Source: Actinomycetes bacterium (GTDB taxonomy: Bacteria; Actinomycetota; Actinomycetes; Propionibacteriales; Nocardioidaceae). From it: a stretch of 53,873 nt of DNA. The notes beneath the pieces were generated by a model that was not told where the DNA came from, ran no database searches, and was given only the letters and a program-made list of their open reading frames with translations. How positions within the stretch are numbered: position 1 is the first letter of the stretch; the number at the start of each line of letters is the position of its first letter. Shown in pieces: positions 1-11,147 of the stretch. The translations under genes and the position numbers were made by a program. The stretch spans positions 1-53,873 of the forward strand of contig JAUILS010000002.1 in the NCBI GenBank assembly GCA_030432975.1, given 5' to 3'.

Positions 1-539
1 CCGATCCGGCCGAGCACCACCATCGCCCCGGGTGAGATCGGGGCGGCGCACACCAGCGTGACGCCGTCGTCGAGCTCGGGGAGCCGGGTGGCCTGGAGCA
101 GGTCGACCCAGGGCAGCTCCGAGGGCGCGGCGTCGGTGGCGCGGACGACGTCGGCGCCCGCCCCCGACCGCTCGACCCGGGCGGCCCAGTCGACGCGGAA
201 GGTGATCGGCAGCATGCCGACCAGCCCGTCGAGCGCGTCGGCGCCGAGCGTGGTGAGCTCCTCGACGACCTCGAGGTCGAGGAAGAGGTTGCCGCCGGCG
301 GCGTAGTGGGTGATCCACACGACCGCGACCCCGTCGAGGGCGCTGCAGGCCGACACCACGGAGTCGGGCATGGTGCCGGGCTGCATCTCCAGCAGCACGT
401 CGTCGACGGCGACGCCGTCGCGACGGTGCTCGACGATCTCGATGGCCTCGATGTCGGCGCCCGCCTGGCCGATGGCGGTGGCGACGCGACCCAGCGACCC
501 GGGCACGTCGGGCAGCTCGACCCGCATCAGATAGGGCAT
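1..539 (-). CDS. ACT-domain amino-acid-binding protein, 3' part outside window
   Basis: Translating the minus strand from the ATG at 539 gives MPYLMRVELPDVPGSLGRVA, a typical ACT-domain beginning with the P-G-S-L/G-R-V ligand-loop signature. Further on come GADIEAIEIVEH and a second stretch (GVAVVWITHYAAGGN) about 75 residues in. About 179 codons are visible with no stop, so the C-terminus lies beyond the window edge. ACT domains usually bind amino acids and regulate enzymes or act as stand-alone sensors. No catalytic domain is visible, so the regulated process is unknown. The start is supported by a TAGCCT hexamer six bases upstream of the ATG, the leaderless layout seen at other genes here. 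The gene reads away from recD's 3' end in the same direction, with 23 bases between them. The family assignment is firm; the specific role is not. Confidence 0.75.
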   Translation of the reverse strand, partial: MPYLMRVELPDVPGSLGRVATAIGQAGADIEAIEIVEHRRDGVAVDDVLLEMQPGTMPDSVVSACSALDGVAVVWITHYAAGGNLFLDLEVVEELTTLGADALDGLVGMLPITFRVDWAARVERSGAGADVVRATDAAPSELPWVDLLQATRLPELDDGVTLVCAAPISPGAMVVLGRI

Positions 540-545
540 GACCCG

Positions 546-551
546 AGGCTA
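546..551 (-). promoter_or_regulatory. -10 element for leaderless ACT-domain gene
   Basis: TAGCCT followed by six bases and the ATG at 539 fits the actinobacterial TANNNT -10 pattern, with the transcription start at the initiation codon. No clear -35 was found. The site lies in the short gap just after the recD stop codon. Confidence 0.45.
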
Positions 552-562
552 TCGGCGGGCGG

Positions 563-2353
563 TTACGCCGGTGTTTCCGTGCTCGCAGTGCGGGCGAGAC
601 GCTGCCGCAGGCCCGAGGCACGCCGGGCCCGCCGCTCCACCGCCGCCCGCACGGCCTCCTCGGTGGCGACCACCCGCACCCGGCTCTGGGCCCGCGTGAC
701 GGCGGTGTAGAACAGCTCGCGCGACAGCAGCCGGGAGTCGTCGTCGGGGAGCAGCACGGTGACCTCGTCGGCCTGGCTGCCCTGGCTCTTGTGGACGGTC
801 ATCGCGTGCATCGTCTCGACGTCGGACAGCCGGGCCGTGGCCAGGGACACCGGCGCGGCGGCGCTCGCCACGATCGCCCGCAGCCCCCCATCCGCCTGGC
901 GTACGACGACTCCGGTGTCGCCGTTGTAGAGGCCGAGGCCGTAGTCGTTGGCCGTGACGAGCAGCGGGCGGCCGGCGTACCACTCGCGACCCCACCCGGC
1001 CCCCACCGGAGAGCCGAGCTCGTCGCCGAGCCACCGCTCCACCTGGCGGTTCCAGTGGCCGGCGCCGAAGGGCCCTTCGCGGTGCGCGCAAAGCAGGCGG
1101 TGCCGGTCGAGTGCCGCCAGCGAGCCCGCCACGTCGCCGGCCTCGGCGGCCGCCCGGACCGACCGCGCCGAGCCGAGCACCACCTCACGCAGCACGCCCT
1201 CGGCGTCGGCCCGCGTCGGGTCGACCAGCTCGACCTCGCCGGCGGCGCGCAGCAGGTCGAGCGCCGCGTCGGCCTCGCCGTCGCGGACGGCGGCGGCGAG
1301 CGCCCCGATCCGCTCCCCGAAGCGGTGGGAGGTGCGCAGCGCGACGACCGCGCCGGGGTCGTGGCCGCCGAGACCCGCGACGAGGTCGGCGAGCACCGCG
1401 CCGGCCTCGACGGAGGCGAGCTGGTCGGGGTCGCCGACGAGCACCAGCCGGGCGTCGGGCCGGACCGCCTCGAGCAGGCGGGCCATCATCGTCAGCGACA
1501 CCATCGAGGTCTCGTCGACGACGACCACGTCGTGGGGCAGCCGGTTGCCCCGGTGGTGGCGGAAGCGGGTGCGGGTGTCGGGGCGGGAGCCGAGCAGCCG
1601 GTGCAGCGTGGCCGCGGTGAGCGTGCCGAGCCGGTCGCGGTCGTCGGCGGGGAGGGCACGGGTCGCGGCGGCGACGGCCTCCTGGAGGCGAGCCGCCGCC
1701 TTGCCGGTGGGCGCGGTGAGGGCGACCCGCGGGGCGCTCGCCGACCCTCCGTCGGCGGCCTGGTCGGCGAGCAGCGCCAGCAGCCCCGCGACGGCGGTGG
1801 TCTTGCCGGTGCCGGGGCCGCCGGTGAGCACCGTCGTCCAGCGTCGCGCGGCGGCGGTCGCGGCGGCCCGCTGCTCGGCGTAGCCCTCGGGGAAGAGCCG
1901 CGCGGCGGCCCGCTCGAGCCGCTGCTCGTCGACGGTCGGCGCCGGCTGCGCGGCCCGAGCGACGAGGTCGTCGGCGACCTGCTTCTCCTCGCGCCAGTAG
2001 CGGTCGAGCGACACCAGCCCGTCGTCGACGTGGACGACCGAGGCCGCGGCGAGCGGGCTGGCCGCGACCGCCGCCAGCCACGACTCGGGGTCGGGCCACG
2101 GCAGGGTCGCGTCGAGGTCGCGGACCTCGGCGAGGTCGAGCGCCACCGAGCCGCGGCGGACCGCGCGCACCGCCAGCGCCACGGCCAGCCGGACCGCCTC
2201 GTCGGGCTCGTCGACCAGCGCGGCGACCCGCTGCGCCACCAGCACGTCGGGCGCCTCGAGCACCCCCGCCTCGTTGAACGCGCGCAACAGCCCGGCGGCC
2301 GATGCGGCGAGCCGCCGGTCGTGGGAGCCCTCGGGCTCGAACAGCTCGGTCAT
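563..2353 (-). CDS. recD: Exodeoxyribonuclease V alpha subunit RecD (5'-3' helicase)
   Basis: A 596-residue protein starting [14 protein letters not shown]. It has a helical N-terminal domain of about 170 residues, then Walker A TGGPGTGKTT, a DETSMVS Walker B/motif II, a VGDPDQLASVEAGAVL motif III region, and near the C-terminus MHAMTVHKSQGSQ and LFYTAVTRAQ (motifs V/VI of SF1 helicases). RecD is the fast 5'-3' motor of RecBCD, which processes double-strand ends for recombination and degrades foreign linear DNA. The ATG overlaps the recB stop codon as ATGA, so translation is probably coupled. The long upstream extension in the ORF track (to 3718) is recB read in another frame. RecD is normally about 550-610 residues, so this copy is full length. 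It is the last gene of a recC-recB-recD transcript. Confidence 0.95.
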   Translation of the reverse strand: MTELFEPEGSHDRRLAASAAGLLRAFNEAGVLEAPDVLVAQRVAALVDEPDEAVRLAVALAVRAVRRGSVALDLAEVRDLDATLPWPDPESWLAAVAASPLAAASVVHVDDGLVSLDRYWREEKQVADDLVARAAQPAPTVDEQRLERAAARLFPEGYAEQRAAATAAARRWTTVLTGGPGTGKTTAVAGLLALLADQAADGGSASAPRVALTAPTGKAAARLQEAVAAATRALPADDRDRLGTLTAATLHRLLGSRPDTRTRFRHHRGNRLPHDVVVVDETSMVSLTMMARLLEAVRPDARLVLVGDPDQLASVEAGAVLADLVAGLGGHDPGAVVALRTSHRFGERIGALAAAVRDGEADAALDLLRAAGEVELVDPTRADAEGVLREVVLGSARSVRAAAEAGDVAGSLAALDRHRLLCAHREGPFGAGHWNRQVERWLGDELGSPVGAGWGREWYAGRPLLVTANDYGLGLYNGDTGVVVRQADGGLRAIVASAAAPVSLATARLSDVETMHAMTVHKSQGSQADEVTVLLPDDDSRLLSRELFYTAVTRAQSRVRVVATEEAVRAAVERRARRASGLRQRLARTASTETPA

Positions 2354-5300
2354 CCGCGCACCTCCCCCGCCAGCAGGTCGGAGGCGCCGGTCACCAGCGC
2401 GGCGGGCGGCGCCCAGCTGAACACCCCGCTCGGATGGCCGTCGACCACCGGCGAGTCGGGCCCGCACATGCCGCGGAGATAGAGGTAGAGCACGCCGCCG
2501 AGGTGCTGCTCCGGGTCGTAGCCGGGCAGCCTCCACCGCAGGAAGCGGTGGAGCACGACGGAGTAGAGGAGGGCCTGGAGCGGGTAGTGCGAGTGCAGCA
2601 TCGCCGCCGCCAGCTCGGCGGGGCCGTAGTCGGCGGCCGTGATCGGACGGCCCGGCTCGCCCAGCAGGTTGGTCTTGTAGTCGGCGACGACGTACGACGG
2701 CCGGCCGTCGACGCCGGTGGCCCGGAGCACCACGTCGATCGACCCGGAGAGGTAGCCCCGCAGCGCCTGCCCGCCGAGCACCGGCCGCTCCAGCACGGCG
2801 GCGTAGGGCGCGAGCGGGTCGTCGCCGGGTAGCGCGTCGCGCCACACCGCGGCAAGGTCGCGGAGCAGGACCGACGGCCCGGCGCCGCGGGTGTCGCCGC
2901 CGACCAGCGGCAGCTCGAAGTCGAGCTCGCAGAGTCGGTCGGCCAGCGGCACGTCGGCGAGCGTGCGCCCCGGGAGCAGGGGGCCGAGCGGGGTGTGGTG
3001 GAGCGGCACGAGCGCGTCGGCGAGCGCGTCCGCCGGCGCATCGACCGGCCACCATGCCAGCTGCTCGGCGACCCGCGCCCGCAGCTCCTCGCGAAGGTCG
3101 GGAGCGTCGGGGTCGGCGTGCTCCAGCACGGCGTGCACCAGGCTGCCGAACGCCGCGCCCGCGGGCAGCTCGGCCATCGGCGACACCGGCGACCCGACGG
3201 CATCGGCGGTCTCGTCCGGCGCGGCGAGCGCCGCCGCCGGAGGCCCCTCGTCCTCCCGCTCGACCGGCTCGTCCTCCAGCGGCTGCTGCTCCGGCTCGCT
3301 GCCGACCCCGGGGTCGGCCTCCTCGGCCCGGATCAGCCCGGAGTACGACGTCCGGCGCCAGTCGGCGTCGATCGCCCGGTCGAAGCGTCGCGCCTCCAGC
3401 GGCGGCGCCGCCCCCGGCGCCGGGACCGGCGGGGGCTGCGCGACGTCGCTCCGCTCGTGGACGGGGCCGCCCAGCTCGGCGATCAGGCCGAGCACCCGGT
3501 GGGCGTAGTCGTCGTCCTTGACGGGCATCCGGTCGGGCACCGCGGCGTCGCCGGGCTGCCGACCGAAGAGCAGCCGGTGCAGCCCGCCGTCGGGGGTGTT
3601 GGGCGTCGGCGCCCACCACGCGACGACCTGCGACTGCGCGCGGGTGAGGGCGACGTAGAGCTCGCGCAGCTCCTCGCCCGCCTCCTCCGCCTGGTGCCGG
3701 CTGACGTGGTCGTCCCACTGCGGGCCCGACCCGGACACGTCCAGCGTGCGCACGCCGGCGTCGTCGTGGAAGAGCGCCTCGTCGACGGAGTGGACGAACT
3801 TCTCGAAGGCGAAGGGGAGGTAGACCAGGGGGTACTGCAGCCCCTTGCTCGCGTGGATCGTGACGATCTGCACCGCCGCGGCGTCGCTGTCGAGCCGGCG
3901 GGTCCGCTCGCTGGTCGGGGCGTTGCGCTCGCGCTCGTCGTGGAGCCAGTGGAGCAGGCCGGTCAGCCCGAGCCGCTCGCGCAGCGCGACGTCGTGGAGC
4001 AGCTGGGCGAGATGCCGCAGGTCGGTCAGCAGCCGCTCGCCGTCGGTGCGGGCGAGCACGCGCGGCGTCAGCCCGCGCTCGTCGGCCGCCTCGAACAGCG
4101 CCGCCACCCCGCGGCCGCGGAGCAGCAGCGCCCAGCCGCGCAGGGTGTCGGCGACGGCGTCGGTGACGTCGTCGCCGGCCTCGTCGAGCTCGGTCGTGGT
4201 GTGGCCGAAGAACGCCGTCAGCGCGGCCGCGCGGACCCGCCCCGACCGGTGTGGCTGGTCGAGCGCCTCGAGCAGGGTGACCACCTCGTCGGCGGCCGGG
4301 GTGAGCAGCACGTGGCCGCCGCCGGCGACGACCGCCGGCACCCCCCGCTCGACCAGCCGGGTCTGCACCAGCTGGCCCTGGTCGCGGGTGGCCACCAGCA
4401 CCGCGATGTCGCCTGCCACGAGCGGCCGGCCGTCGTACGTCGGCTCGGCGGCAAGGACGGCGGCGATGTCGGCCGCGCAGTCGGCGGCGATGTGGGCCCG
4501 GGCCTGGCGGATCGGGATGTCGCCGGACCGGGTGAGCCGGAAGCCGTCGCGCGCCACGGCGCGCAGCCGGAACGGCGCCGGATGAGGCAGGCCCGAGACG
4601 CGGGAGCCCTCGTGGGCCGCGACGACCTCACGGACCGTGATCTCGTCGTCGCCGAGGGCGGCGTTGCGCAGCACCACCTGAAGCGGCTCGACCAGCGCGG
4701 CGTCGGAGCGCCAGTTGGTGCCGAGCGTGGCGCGATGGGTCGCCGTCGCGGCCGCCGCGAGGTAGGTGACGACGTCGCCCCCGCGGAAGGCGTAGATCGC
4801 CTGCTTGGGGTCGCCGATCAGCACCACGATCGCGTGGCCGACGAACGCCCGCTCGATCACCTGCCACTGGACCGGGTCGGTGTCCTGGAACTCGTCGACC
4901 AGCACGATCCGCCACCGGGCGCGCATCCGGTCGCGGGCCGGCGCCGCACCGCCGCCGGCCGGGGTCTCCAGAGCCTGGGCGAGCCGGGCGAGCAGGTCGT
5001 CATAGCTGAGCACCCCGAGCCGGCGCTTGCGCCGCTCGACCTCGCGGCGCACCTCCTGGGCGAACGCCGCCCTGGCGCCGCCGCGGGTGTCGGGGTCGGG
5101 GTCGGCCGGCGCGAGCACGGCCTGCGGGTCGTGGACGGCGGCGTAGGCCAGCCGCAACGCGGTCGCTCGGTCATAGGGCGGCCGGTCGGTGCGCTGCCCG
5201 AAGCGCTGGAGGTAGAGGTCGTCGACGACCTCCTCGACGAGGTCGTCGAGGTTCTCGACCAGCGCGGCGCCGGCCTCGGTGTCGCCCGCGACGCCGAGCG

Positions 5301-5706
5301 AGCGCAGCACCAGGTGGCAGAACTGGTGGGTGGTGGCGATGGTCGCGGTGTCGAACTCCGCCAGGGCGTCGCGCAGCCGCCGACGGCGGGTCGCGAGCTC
5401 GGCGGCGTCGGCGTCGAGGAGCAGCGCGGTGACGGCCTGCCGGCGGTCGGCCGAGGCGGGGTCGGCGAGCGCGCGCTCGGCCGCGACGAGGTGCTCGCGG
5501 ACCCGCTCGCGCAGCTCCTGGCTGGCGGCCCGCCCGAAGGTGATGACGAGCAGCTCGTCGAGGCGGGCGACGCCCTCGGCGACGTAGCGGGTGACGAGGG
5601 CGGCGACGGTGTAGGTCTTGCCGGTGCCGGCGCTGGCCTCGAGCAGGGTGGTGCCGGTCGGCAGCGGCCCGGTCAGGTCGAAGGGCTCGAGCTCGGACGC
5701 GGCCAT
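2350..5706 (-). CDS. recB: Exodeoxyribonuclease V beta subunit RecB (helicase-nuclease)
   Basis: 1118 residues from the ATG at 5706 ([15 protein letters not shown]). Walker [11 protein letters not shown] lies near residue 25. It is followed by [12 protein letters not shown] (UvrD-type motif II), [15 protein letters not shown] (motif III), [16 protein letters not shown] (motif V) and [10 protein letters not shown] (motif VI). The C-terminal nuclease has SIDVVLR and VVADYKTN at about residues 990-1015, the D...D-x-K catalytic pattern of RecB nucleases. RecB is the 3'-5' motor and the only nuclease of RecBCD, and it loads RecA after Chi. The start overlaps the recC stop as TGATG, and the stop overlaps the recD start as ATGA. 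The longer ORF-track start (6276) would run through the recC C-terminus and is rejected. The gene looks intact, with helicase and nuclease residues present. Confidence 0.95.
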   Translation of the reverse strand: MAASELEPFDLTGPLPTGTTLLEASAGTGKTYTVAALVTRYVAEGVARLDELLVITFGRAASQELRERVREHLVAAERALADPASADRRQAVTALLLDADAAELATRRRRLRDALAEFDTATIATTHQFCHLVLRSLGVAGDTEAGAALVENLDDLVEEVVDDLYLQRFGQRTDRPPYDRATALRLAYAAVHDPQAVLAPADPDPDTRGGARAAFAQEVRREVERRKRRLGVLSYDDLLARLAQALETPAGGGAAPARDRMRARWRIVLVDEFQDTDPVQWQVIERAFVGHAIVVLIGDPKQAIYAFRGGDVVTYLAAAATATHRATLGTNWRSDAALVEPLQVVLRNAALGDDEITVREVVAAHEGSRVSGLPHPAPFRLRAVARDGFRLTRSGDIPIRQARAHIAADCAADIAAVLAAEPTYDGRPLVAGDIAVLVATRDQGQLVQTRLVERGVPAVVAGGGHVLLTPAADEVVTLLEALDQPHRSGRVRAAALTAFFGHTTTELDEAGDDVTDAVADTLRGWALLLRGRGVAALFEAADERGLTPRVLARTDGERLLTDLRHLAQLLHDVALRERLGLTGLLHWLHDERERNAPTSERTRRLDSDAAAVQIVTIHASKGLQYPLVYLPFAFEKFVHSVDEALFHDDAGVRTLDVSGSGPQWDDHVSRHQAEEAGEELRELYVALTRAQSQVVAWWAPTPNTPDGGLHRLLFGRQPGDAAVPDRMPVKDDDYAHRVLGLIAELGGPVHERSDVAQPPPVPAPGAAPPLEARRFDRAIDADWRRTSYSGLIRAEEADPGVGSEPEQQPLEDEPVEREDEGPPAAALAAPDETADAVGSPVSPMAELPAGAAFGSLVHAVLEHADPDAPDLREELRARVAEQLAWWPVDAPADALADALVPLHHTPLGPLLPGRTLADVPLADRLCELDFELPLVGGDTRGAGPSVLLRDLAAVWRDALPGDDPLAPYAAVLERPVLGGQALRGYLSGSIDVVLRATGVDGRPSYVVADYKTNLLGEPGRPITAADYGPAELAAAMLHSHYPLQALLYSVVLHRFLRWRLPGYDPEQHLGGVLYLYLRGMCGPDSPVVDGHPSGVFSWAPPAALVTGASDLLAGEVRG

Positions 5707-8700
5707 CACCAGCTCCCCTGCTCGGACTGCAGCACCGGGCTCCACAGCCGCATCGCCAGCGCGCCGAACCGGTCGGTCTCGCCGGGATGCTCCTCGCCGT
5801 CGTGCGGCGGCTGGTCGGTGCCGGGCAGCGGGGCGCGGGGGCCGTAGACGCGGAGGTGTCCGGCGTCGGAGCACTCGCCGGGGAAGCGCCCGTCGTCCCA
5901 GTCGAAGCCCGCCTTGCGGCGTGCCTCGGTGACGGTCGCGTCGGTGCGGCGGAAGCGGGCGTAGGCGAACGACGCCTTGACCGGCAGCGGCAGCGGCTCG
6001 GTCAGCCCGCGGTCGCGCAGCTCGACCAGGTCGCGGAGCAGGTCGCGCGCCTGGTGGTCGGCGACCGGGCCCAGCAGCGAGACGGCGTGGTCGGCGTGGG
6101 AGCGGCTGTTGGACGGCCGGCCGACCGTGTGGGCGGTCCAGTTGCGGTCGGGGTCGGCGGCCGACAGCGCCAGCAGCCGCAGCCACGACTGGAGCCGGTG
6201 GCCGGCCCCGAGCCGGGAGTAGCTCACCGGGACCAGCCGGTCGCCGTAGACCTCCGGAACGGTGCCGCGCAGCCAACGGCCGCCGCCGAGGTCGACGTCG
6301 ACGTCAACGGCCGCGGCGGGGCGGGTACGCCGGTCGAGCGCGGCCCGCGCGAGGGGCACGGCGCGGTCGAGGATCTCGCCGAGCGACCGCCAGCCCAGCC
6401 TTCCGGGGGGCAGCACGCCGCGCCGCCACTCCTGCTCGCGGGCGGTCGGGGGCGGCACGCCGGCGAGCAGGTCGTCGACCAGCCGCTCGCCGACCCCCCA
6501 CTGGGCGAGCTGGTCGATCTCGACCGGCAGGCCGTCGAGCGGCTGGTCCTCCTCGTAGGTCAGGGCGACGTCGAGGCGGGTGCGGAGGAAGTCGCGCACC
6601 GGGTGACGGAAGAAGCGGAGCAGGTCGTCGAGGGCGACCTCCGGCTGGGGCTGCGGTCGGAGTGGGCCGGGCAGGAACGCCGGTGGAGGCGTGCGTGGGC
6701 CGGCGGCCGCGCGAGCCCCGGCGACAGCAGTGGTGTCGAACGTGAACGGCCGGTCGCCGACCAGCGCTCCCGGCTCGGCGTTGCGACGGTCGAAGGACTG
6801 CAGCGGGTGGCGGACCGTGACCGCGCGGCTGACCGGACCGTCGGGGCCGGCGGCGGTGTCGTCGAGGGCGTCGAGGAGCTCGCCCAGCGGGACCGCGGGT
6901 GGCCGCGGCTGGCCGGAGTAGGGGTCGGCGCCGGTGTAGGTGACGACCAGAGTCTCGGTGGCGGCCATGATCGCGTCGAGGAGCAGCTGGCGGTCCTCGC
7001 TGCGCGGGTCGCGCTCGCCGGTGACGGGGTCGCGGGCCAGCAGGTCGTCGCCGTCGACGACGCCGGCGCGCGGGAAGACGCCGTCGTCGAGGCCGAGCTG
7101 ACAGACGACGCGGTGCGGCACCGAGCGCATCGGCACCATGGTGCAGACGGTGAGGGTGCCGGTGCGGAAGTTGGCCCGGGTGGGCCGGCCGGCGAGGCGG
7201 TGGCCGAGCAGCGCCCGGACGTCGGGGAGCCGCAGGTCGCCGCCGGTCGGGCCCGCCTCGGTGGCGATGCGGGACAGCTCGCGCTGCACCTGGCCGGGCT
7301 GCCAGGCGTCGTCGGGCGCTACGTCGGTGAGCGCGTCGACGCCGTCGCCGAGAGCCCGCAGCCAGTGGTCGAGCGGGTGGCTACCCACCAGCGCGTCGGT
7401 GGCGGTCACCAGCCGGTCGACGTACTCCGCGAGGCGGCCGGCCAGGTCGATCTGGGCGCTGCCGACGTCGTCGAGGGGGAGGGTGCGGTCGAGCCAGGTC
7501 TGCGCGTCGGCCGACATCGTGACGCCGGCGAGCACCCGGTCGAGGCCGAACCGCCAGGTGTTCTGGACGACCTCGGCGAGCCCGAAGTCGGCGCGGTGCT
7601 CGGCGTCGAAGGCCCAGCGCACGCCGGAGTCACGCGCCCAGGTGGCGAGCTGCTCGAGGTCGTCGTCGGTGAACCGGAAGCGGCGCCGCACCGGCGGCGC
7701 GTGGGCCAGGTCGAGCACCTCGCTCGCGGTGGCGCGGCCACCCGCGAGGTCGAGCAGCCGGGAGGCGACCGAGAGCAGCGGGTTGGTCTGGGTGAGCGCC
7801 CGGTCGGCGAGCCGCACCCGAAGGCGATGGGCCGGGTGGCCGGCCTCGCCGACGACCTCGGCCAGCCCGAACCCGGCCTGGATCAGCGGGGCGTAACTCT
7901 CGATGTCGGGGCACATCACGAGGATGTCGCGCGGCTCGAGCGTGGGGTCGTCGGCGAGCAGCCCCAGCAGCACCTCGCGGAGCACCTCGACCTGGCGGGC
8001 CGGGCCGTGGCAGGCGTGCACCTGCACGCTGCGGTCGTCGCGCGCGGCCGTGCGTGCGGCGGCGCGGCCGGTGGCGTTGGCGGCCAGGTCGGACTGCAGC
8101 CAGCCGAGCAGGGTGTCGGGCCGGCTGGGGTCGTTGCGGGCCTCGGTGGTCGCCCAGGCGGCGGGGGCGAGCGTGCGCTGCAGCTCACGGGTGTCGCGGC
8201 CCAGGGTGGCCAGCAGCGGGTGGGCGACGCGCTCGTGGCTGTCGTCGTCGCGCCGCGGGACGGGGCCGGGCAGGTCCTCGAGCGCCTGCCAGAGGGCCTC
8301 CGACGGGTGCGGCAGCCAGAGGTGGACGTCGCGGTGCTCGGCGAGGGCTCCGAGCAGCTCGACCTCGGTGGTCGGCAGCCGGGTGTGCCCGAACAGCGAG
8401 AGCCGCTGGGGCAGGTCGACGGCGTCGGGCTCGTCGGCGAGGCGGGCCAGGGCGGCGGCGTGGAGCTCGTGGGGTGGTGGGGCGTCGACGCGCGCGACGA
8501 GGCGGCGCCACAGCGGCGGCTGCCAGGCGAGATCGTCGGGGACGGCGGCGTCGGTGCCGTCGCTGTCGGTGCCTGCGGTCCAGTCGGCGAGGACCTGCGG
8601 GCGCTGCTGGGCGTAGGCCGCGAACAGGCCGGCGAGCCGGCGCGCCACGGCGTACCTCCGGCCCCGGCGCTGGTCGCCCGCCTCTCCGGTCAGCCCGTGG

Positions 8701-9056
8701 CCGAGGTGGCGGGCGAGAGTGTCGGCCCAAGGCTCGTCGAGGCAGGCGTCGAGCACGCCGAGGACCGCCCAGGCGAGCGGGTCGGGCGCCCACGGGTCGT
8801 CGTCGCGGGTGCCGGTGATCTCGGCGCGGAGGGACCAGGGGGTGCGGAAGTCGACGCCCGCGCAGACGCCGTCGTCTGCGGGGGCGGCTGCGCCAAGGAT
8901 GTGGGAGAGGCGTTGGGAGAGCCACCGCTCCATGCCCCGCGCCGGGACCACCACCACCTCGGTGGCGAACGGGTCGGCCATCGGGGTGACCAGCAGCGCT
9001 GCGACGCCGTCGGCGAGGACGTCGGCGCGCCCGGCCCGATGGAGGTGCAGTCCCAC
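5706..9056 (-). CDS. recC: Exodeoxyribonuclease V gamma subunit RecC
   Basis: About 1116 residues starting [22 protein letters not shown]. It has the RecC N-terminal pattern [23 protein letters not shown], then [46 protein letters not shown] and, near residue 630, [18 protein letters not shown], all characteristic of RecC. RecC is helicase-like but catalytically inactive; it splits the duplex and recognises Chi inside RecBCD. Two GTG starts are possible (9065 or 9056). I chose 9056 because TAGGGT sits exactly seven bases upstream, the leaderless spacing used at other genes here; that hexamer would overlap the 9065 codon. RecC is the first gene of the recC-recB-recD operon, and the product has the usual length of the family. 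The divergent fhs gene lies across a 309-base spacer. Confidence 0.93.
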   Translation of the reverse strand: MGLHLHRAGRADVLADGVAALLVTPMADPFATEVVVVPARGMERWLSQRLSHILGAAAPADDGVCAGVDFRTPWSLRAEITGTRDDDPWAPDPLAWAVLGVLDACLDEPWADTLARHLGHGLTGEAGDQRRGRRYAVARRLAGLFAAYAQQRPQVLADWTAGTDSDGTDAAVPDDLAWQPPLWRRLVARVDAPPPHELHAAALARLADEPDAVDLPQRLSLFGHTRLPTTEVELLGALAEHRDVHLWLPHPSEALWQALEDLPGPVPRRDDDSHERVAHPLLATLGRDTRELQRTLAPAAWATTEARNDPSRPDTLLGWLQSDLAANATGRAAARTAARDDRSVQVHACHGPARQVEVLREVLLGLLADDPTLEPRDILVMCPDIESYAPLIQAGFGLAEVVGEAGHPAHRLRVRLADRALTQTNPLLSVASRLLDLAGGRATASEVLDLAHAPPVRRRFRFTDDDLEQLATWARDSGVRWAFDAEHRADFGLAEVVQNTWRFGLDRVLAGVTMSADAQTWLDRTLPLDDVGSAQIDLAGRLAEYVDRLVTATDALVGSHPLDHWLRALGDGVDALTDVAPDDAWQPGQVQRELSRIATEAGPTGGDLRLPDVRALLGHRLAGRPTRANFRTGTLTVCTMVPMRSVPHRVVCQLGLDDGVFPRAGVVDGDDLLARDPVTGERDPRSEDRQLLLDAIMAATETLVVTYTGADPYSGQPRPPAVPLGELLDALDDTAAGPDGPVSRAVTVRHPLQSFDRRNAEPGALVGDRPFTFDTTAVAGARAAAGPRTPPPAFLPGPLRPQPQPEVALDDLLRFFRHPVRDFLRTRLDVALTYEEDQPLDGLPVEIDQLAQWGVGERLVDDLLAGVPPPTAREQEWRRGVLPPGRLGWRSLGEILDRAVPLARAALDRRTRPAAAVDVDVDLGGGRWLRGTVPEVYGDRLVPVSYSRLGAGHRLQSWLRLLALSAADPDRNWTAHTVGRPSNSRSHADHAVSLLGPVADHQARDLLRDLVELRDRGLTEPLPLPVKASFAYARFRRTDATVTEARRKAGFDWDDGRFPGECSDAGHLRVYGPRAPLPGTDQPPHDGEEHPGETDRFGALAMRLWSPVLQSEQGSW

Positions 9057-9063
9057 GCACGGC

Positions 9064-9069
9064 ACCCTA
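9064..9069 (-). promoter_or_regulatory. -10 element for leaderless recC
   Basis: TAGGGT, seven bases, then GTG at 9056. This fits TANNNT-N7-start and selects the shorter recC start. No convincing -35 was seen. Confidence 0.45.
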
Positions 9070-9131
9070 CGGCCCGGTGCCGACGTGCTCTCGCGCCGCT
9101 GCGCCGCTGCCCGGCCGTCCGTGGTCCCCGT

Positions 9132-9176
9132 GGCTGCGTCATACGGAGCGGTCGCTCGGGTCGTATGACGTCAGCC
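9132..9176. repeat. Dispersed palindromic repeat, family 1, copy A1
   Basis: The arms GGCTGCGTCATACG and CGTATGACGTCAGCC pair apart from one bulged base, around a 16-base loop that begins GAGCGGTCGC. The same CGTCATACG/CGTATGACG arms and GCGGTCGC loop recur at four other intergenic positions in this window. This copy has a loop eight bases shorter than the others. It lies in the recC/fhs divergent spacer. Confidence 0.8.
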
Positions 9177-9189
9177 CCAGCCAGCCCGA

Positions 9190-9233
9190 GACGTCATACG
9201 GAGCGGTCGCCCCGGCGCGCGGATCGTATGACG
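9190..9233. repeat. Dispersed palindromic repeat, family 1, copy A2
   Basis: Left arm GACGTCATACG, 24-base loop beginning GAGCGGTCGC, right arm CGTATGACG. It lies 14 bases after copy A1 in the same divergent spacer (9057-9365), which holds no gene I can support. Both palindromes sit more than 100 bases upstream of fhs. Confidence 0.8.
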
Positions 9234-9352
9234 CAAGCCCCTGAGGCCGGCTGCGGGCGACTCATCGCTCCTCCGAGGAACCCATCCAGCACCCACGGTT
9301 GCGCGCTCCGCAACTCGATGCGCGATGCGAGACAAACACAAGAGCCCAGGAG

Positions 9353-9358
9353 TAGCGT
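9353..9358 (+). promoter_or_regulatory. -10 element for leaderless fhs
   Basis: TAGCGT, seven bases, then the ATG at 9366. An AGGAG at 9348-9352 could instead act as a Shine-Dalgarno for a GTG at 9357 (three codons longer), so the start is not fully settled. GAGACA about 19 bases upstream is a weak -35 candidate. Confidence 0.45.
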
Positions 9359-9365
9359 GCGCGGC

Positions 9366-11045
9366 ATGTTGTCCGACATCGAGATCGCCGACGCAGCCGA
9401 TCTCCGCCCCATCGTTCCGCTGGCCGAGGAGACCCTCGGGATCGAGGCCGAGGCCCTGTCGCCCTACGGCCACACCAAGGCCAAGGTCTCCCTCCCCTAC
9501 ATCCGCTCCCTCCAGGACCGCGACGACGGCACGCTGATCCTGGTCACGGCCATCTCGCCGACCCCGGCGGGCGAGGGCAAGACCACCACCTCGGTCGGCC
9601 TCGCCGACGGGCTGTCGCGGATCGGCAAGAAGGCGATGGTCGCGCTGCGCGAGCCGTCGCTGGGCCCGGTCTTCGGCATGAAGGGCGGGGCGGCCGGCGG
9701 AGGCTACGCCCAGGTGGTGCCGATGACCGACATCAACCTGCACTTCACCGGCGACTTCGCCGCCATCGCCCTGGCCAACAACCTGCTGGCCGCCCTGATC
9801 GACAACCACCTCCACCACGGCAACACGCTCGACATCGACCCGCGCACCGTCAGCTGGAAGCGCGTCGTCGACCTCAACGACCGGGCGCTGCGCGACCTCG
9901 TCGTCGGGCTGGGCGGGGTGGCCAACGGCTACCCCCGCGAGGACGGATTCGACATCGTCGTCGCCTCGGAGGTGATGGCGATCTTCTGCCTCGCCGAGTC
10001 GATCGCCGACCTGAAGAAGCGGCTCGGCGACATCGTCATCGGCTACAACCGCAGCAAGCAGCCGGTCACCGCGCGCGACCTCAACGCCCACGGCGCGATG
10101 ACGGTCCTGCTGCGCGACGCCTTCGCGCCCAACCTCGTGCAGACCCTCGAGCACACGCCCGCGATGATCCACGGCGGGCCGTTCGCCAACATCGCCCACG
10201 GCTGCAACTCCGTGGTCGCCACGCGTACGGCGCTCAAGCTGGCCGACTACGTCGTCACCGAGGCGGGCTTCGGCGCCGACCTCGGGGCGGAGAAGTTCAT
10301 CGACATCAAGTGCCGCGCCAGCGGGCTGCGCCCCGCGGCCGTCGTCCTGGTGGCCACGGTGCGGGCGCTGAAGTACCACGGCGGCGTCCCCGCGGCCGAG
10401 CTCCAACAGGAGAACGTCGACGCGGTCGCTGCCGGCATGGCCAACCTGCGCCGCCACATCCGCAACGTGCGTGACGTCTACGGCCTGCCGCTGGTGATCG
10501 CGGTCAACCGCTTCCCGAGCGACACCGACCTCGAGATGAAGACGGTCGTCGACCTGGTCGCCGAGGAGGGCGTCCAGGCGGTCCCGGCCACCCACTTCGC
10601 CGACGGCGGCGCCGGCGCCGAGGCCGTCGCGCACGCCGTCCTCGAGACCATCGACGGCGCGGGAGACGACCGCTTCTCGTTCGTCTACCCCGACGAGATG
10701 CCGCTGGCCGACAAGGCCGAGGCGGTCGCCACCTGGGTGTACGGCGCCGGTCACGTCTCCTGGGACGCGAAGGCGCGGCGCCGGCTGGAGCGGATCGAGG
10801 CCGAGGGCTACGGCCACCTGCCGATCTGCGTCGCGAAGACGCAGTACTCCTTCTCCACCGACCCGGCCGCCCACGGCGCACCCACGGGCCACACGGTCAA
10901 CGTCCGCGAGGTGCGGCTCGCGGCCGGCGCCGGGTTCGTCGTCCTCGTCACGGGCGACGTGATGACGATGCCGGGCCTGCCGAAGGTGCCGGCGTCGGAG
11001 CACATCGACATCGACGACGAGGGCCGCATCACCGGCCTCTCCTGA
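9366..11045 (+). CDS. fhs: Formate--tetrahydrofolate ligase
   Basis: 559 residues. The enzyme makes 10-formyl-tetrahydrofolate from formate, THF and ATP in the cytosol, feeding one-carbon units to purine and formyl-Met synthesis. The ATP-site stretch [14 protein letters not shown] lies near residue 65, followed by [20 protein letters not shown] and [15 protein letters not shown], all diagnostic of the family. Also present are [13 protein letters not shown] and [16 protein letters not shown] in the middle and [16 protein letters not shown] at the C-terminus. The length is normal for the bacterial monofunctional enzyme. The ORF-track start at 5787 is an artefact of the long antisense frame through recC; the real start is the ATG at 9366 or possibly the GTG at 9357. 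A strong hairpin follows directly, so the gene is probably monocistronic. Confidence 0.96.
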   Translation: MLSDIEIADAADLRPIVPLAEETLGIEAEALSPYGHTKAKVSLPYIRSLQDRDDGTLILVTAISPTPAGEGKTTTSVGLADGLSRIGKKAMVALREPSLGPVFGMKGGAAGGGYAQVVPMTDINLHFTGDFAAIALANNLLAALIDNHLHHGNTLDIDPRTVSWKRVVDLNDRALRDLVVGLGGVANGYPREDGFDIVVASEVMAIFCLAESIADLKKRLGDIVIGYNRSKQPVTARDLNAHGAMTVLLRDAFAPNLVQTLEHTPAMIHGGPFANIAHGCNSVVATRTALKLADYVVTEAGFGADLGAEKFIDIKCRASGLRPAAVVLVATVRALKYHGGVPAAELQQENVDAVAAGMANLRRHIRNVRDVYGLPLVIAVNRFPSDTDLEMKTVVDLVAEEGVQAVPATHFADGGAGAEAVAHAVLETIDGAGDDRFSFVYPDEMPLADKAEAVATWVYGAGHVSWDAKARRRLERIEAEGYGHLPICVAKTQYSFSTDPAAHGAPTGHTVNVREVRLAAGAGFVVLVTGDVMTMPGLPKVPASEHIDIDDEGRITGLS

Positions 11046-11056
11046 GGACAGACGAA

Positions 11057-11091
11057 GGCCCCGCACTTGCCCGAGATGGAAGTGCGGGGCC
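11057..11091. terminator. Hairpin terminator after fhs
   Basis: A perfect 12-bp inverted repeat GGCCCCGCACTT / AAGTGCGGGGCC with an 11-base loop begins 12 bases after the fhs stop. There is no U tract, as is common in high-GC actinobacteria. It also faces the 3' end of the convergent DUF6458 gene and may serve both strands. Confidence 0.8.
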
Positions 11092-11147
11092 GCCGGTCTC
11101 CCCCAGGTCGAAGCCCTTCCGGGTGCTGGTCCGATCAGCGGCTCCGG

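Noticed and set aside
791-5847. Very long plus-strand ORFs (563 and 950 aa) through the recD and recB region
   Set aside because: They are antisense shadows: Arg/Gly/Val-rich, without domains, and caused by the strong third-position GC bias of recB/recD on the other strand.
563-9056. RecBCD as part of a special defence island
   Set aside because: It is a complete and normally ordered housekeeping operon; nothing adjacent (ACT protein, fhs) points to a defence cluster.
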